Source of the DNA: Lachnospiraceae bacterium UBA7182
Lineage (GTDB): Bacteria > Bacillota > Clostridia > Lachnospirales > Lachnospiraceae
Length of the DNA: 57,975 nucleotides
Direction of reading: 5' to 3'
Assembly: GCA_002491115.1 (NCBI GenBank)
Contig: DKVI01000062.1
Location: forward strand, 1-57,975
Part shown: in pieces, positions 57,627 through 57,975 of the stretch
Position numbering within the stretch: position 1 is the first letter of the stretch
How the letters are laid out: each line of letters starts with the position of its first letter
Position numbers and translations under genes: made by a program
Notes under the pieces: generated by a model
What the model was told of the DNA's origin: nothing
Seen by the model: only the letters and a program-made list of their open reading frames with translations
Databases searched by the model: none

Positions 57627-57975
57627 TTATTCCTCCAGGCCCAGCCATTCCTTCACAGTCGCCACGTCATAGCCTATCCCTTCCGCAATCATTTTCACAT
57701 CCAGCCCCATGTTATAAAAGCTGCGGGCATTTTTCTGAGCAGTTTTTAAAGCGCCCCTTTCTTCTCCAATCCGCCTGCCCCTTTCTTCTCCAATCCGCCT
57801 GCCCCTTTTTTCTCCAATCTGCTCTGACTCTATCCTCATCTCTTCGATTGCCTGGCACATGTCAATTTTCTCCTCCTTCTCATCATATTTCAAACCTGTG
57901 TTTGTGACCGCTTCCATCACATCCACAGCCCTGCGCTCCACGCTTTGGAAGCGGTCTTTATGTATCTTCAGTATT
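57627..57975 (-). CDS. Rpn-type nuclease/transposase-related protein, C-terminal part
   Basis: Truncated by the window edge; about 115 residues are visible (the frame continues upstream beyond 57941). The segment FQSVERRAVDVMEAVTNTGLKY...DMCQAIEEMR resembles the region after the PD-(D/E)XK nuclease core of Rpn-family proteins. A stretch of eight-residue repeats (IGEERGRR) follows, then the C-terminal LDVKMIAEGIGYDVATVKEWL helix pair common in that family. The catalytic part is outside the window, so activity cannot be judged. Confidence 0.7.
   Translation of the reverse strand, partial: ILKIHKDRFQSVERRAVDVMEAVTNTGLKYDEKEEKIDMCQAIEEMRIESEQIGEKRGRRIGEERGRRIGEERGALKTAQKNARSFYNMGLDVKMIAEGIGYDVATVKEWLGLEE
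57755..57826. repeat. tandem 24-bp repeat in the Rpn-type gene
   Basis: Two perfect 24-bp units (57755-57778 and 57779-57802) and a diverged third to 57826. They encode IG-E-(E/K)-RGRR repeats. The count may vary between strains by slippage without breaking the frame. Confidence 0.75.

Noticed and set aside
1..57975. CRISPR arrays, rRNA genes, insertion sequences, replication origin
   Set aside because: No regularly spaced repeats, rRNA sequence, DDE transposase or origin-type box cluster was seen; the tandem repeat at 57755-57826 has no spacers.

Overview
The window looks like a chromosomal segment of a Gram-positive, low-to-medium GC anaerobe of the Clostridia, most likely a gut Lachnospiraceae. 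The signs are a single-chain glycyl-tRNA synthetase, an M16C peptidase next to era, a DUF624/YesL gene beside a sugar ABC transporter that lacks its own ATPase, sortase B, a short S1-domain protein, strong AGGAGG ribosome binding sites, and a tRNA-Ser without encoded CCA. No species assignment is possible from the sequence alone.

Layout. 1-13.7 kb is a conserved core read mostly leftward: a PfkB kinase; glyS, a lipoprotein gene, recO, a yqzL-like small gene, era and a large metallopeptidase; then yicC-gmk-rpoZ-ptsI-ptsH. Divergent from these is rqcH, followed by tRNA-Ser(CGA). 13.7-22.5 kb is an accessory island. It carries a 2036-residue secreted RCC1/List-Bact-repeat protein, a serine recombinase, a toxin-antitoxin pair and decayed gene fragments, and related copies of a ~110-bp repeat lie near both ends. 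Between the surface gene and the recombinase lies a pair of 26-bp sites in inverted orientation. Each site is two 12-bp half-sites around a GT core, and the pair encloses about 100 bp with sigma-A-like promoters. This has the anatomy of a DNA-inversion (phase-variation) switch for the surface protein and is the main discovery candidate.

22.5-30.3 kb is cell-envelope related: an MBL hydrolase, a cation diffusion facilitator, sortase B, a MurL/MurD2-like pair (the alternative route in which L-Glu is added to UDP-MurNAc-L-Ala and then epimerised), an S1-domain protein, and a degenerate M23 protein followed by bactofilin. 30.3-42.1 kb is a sucrose/raffinose-type sugar locus: a GH13 amylosucrase-like enzyme, an ABC importer, a YesL pair, a LacI regulator, GH32 and GH36. 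LacI-type operators are visible over the -35 regions of two of its promoters. 42.2-51.6 kb holds a fused double P-II protein with a double DUF1538 membrane protein, an HD/OGG/diguanylate-cyclase operon, an aldo-keto reductase with a divergent LysR, a MarR-MATE operon with twin operators, and a small conserved-looking protein. 51.6-57.5 kb is surface polymer related: a VanW-domain protein and an operon with a HAD-domain protein, a CDP-glycerol-transferase-like protein, a pentulose-phosphate epimerase and an IspD/TarI-type cytidylyltransferase. The window ends in a partial Rpn-type gene.

Gene starts were chosen from ribosome binding sites and promoters, and several are shorter than the longest possible open frame. 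Family names rest on motifs read by eye; no database search was run.
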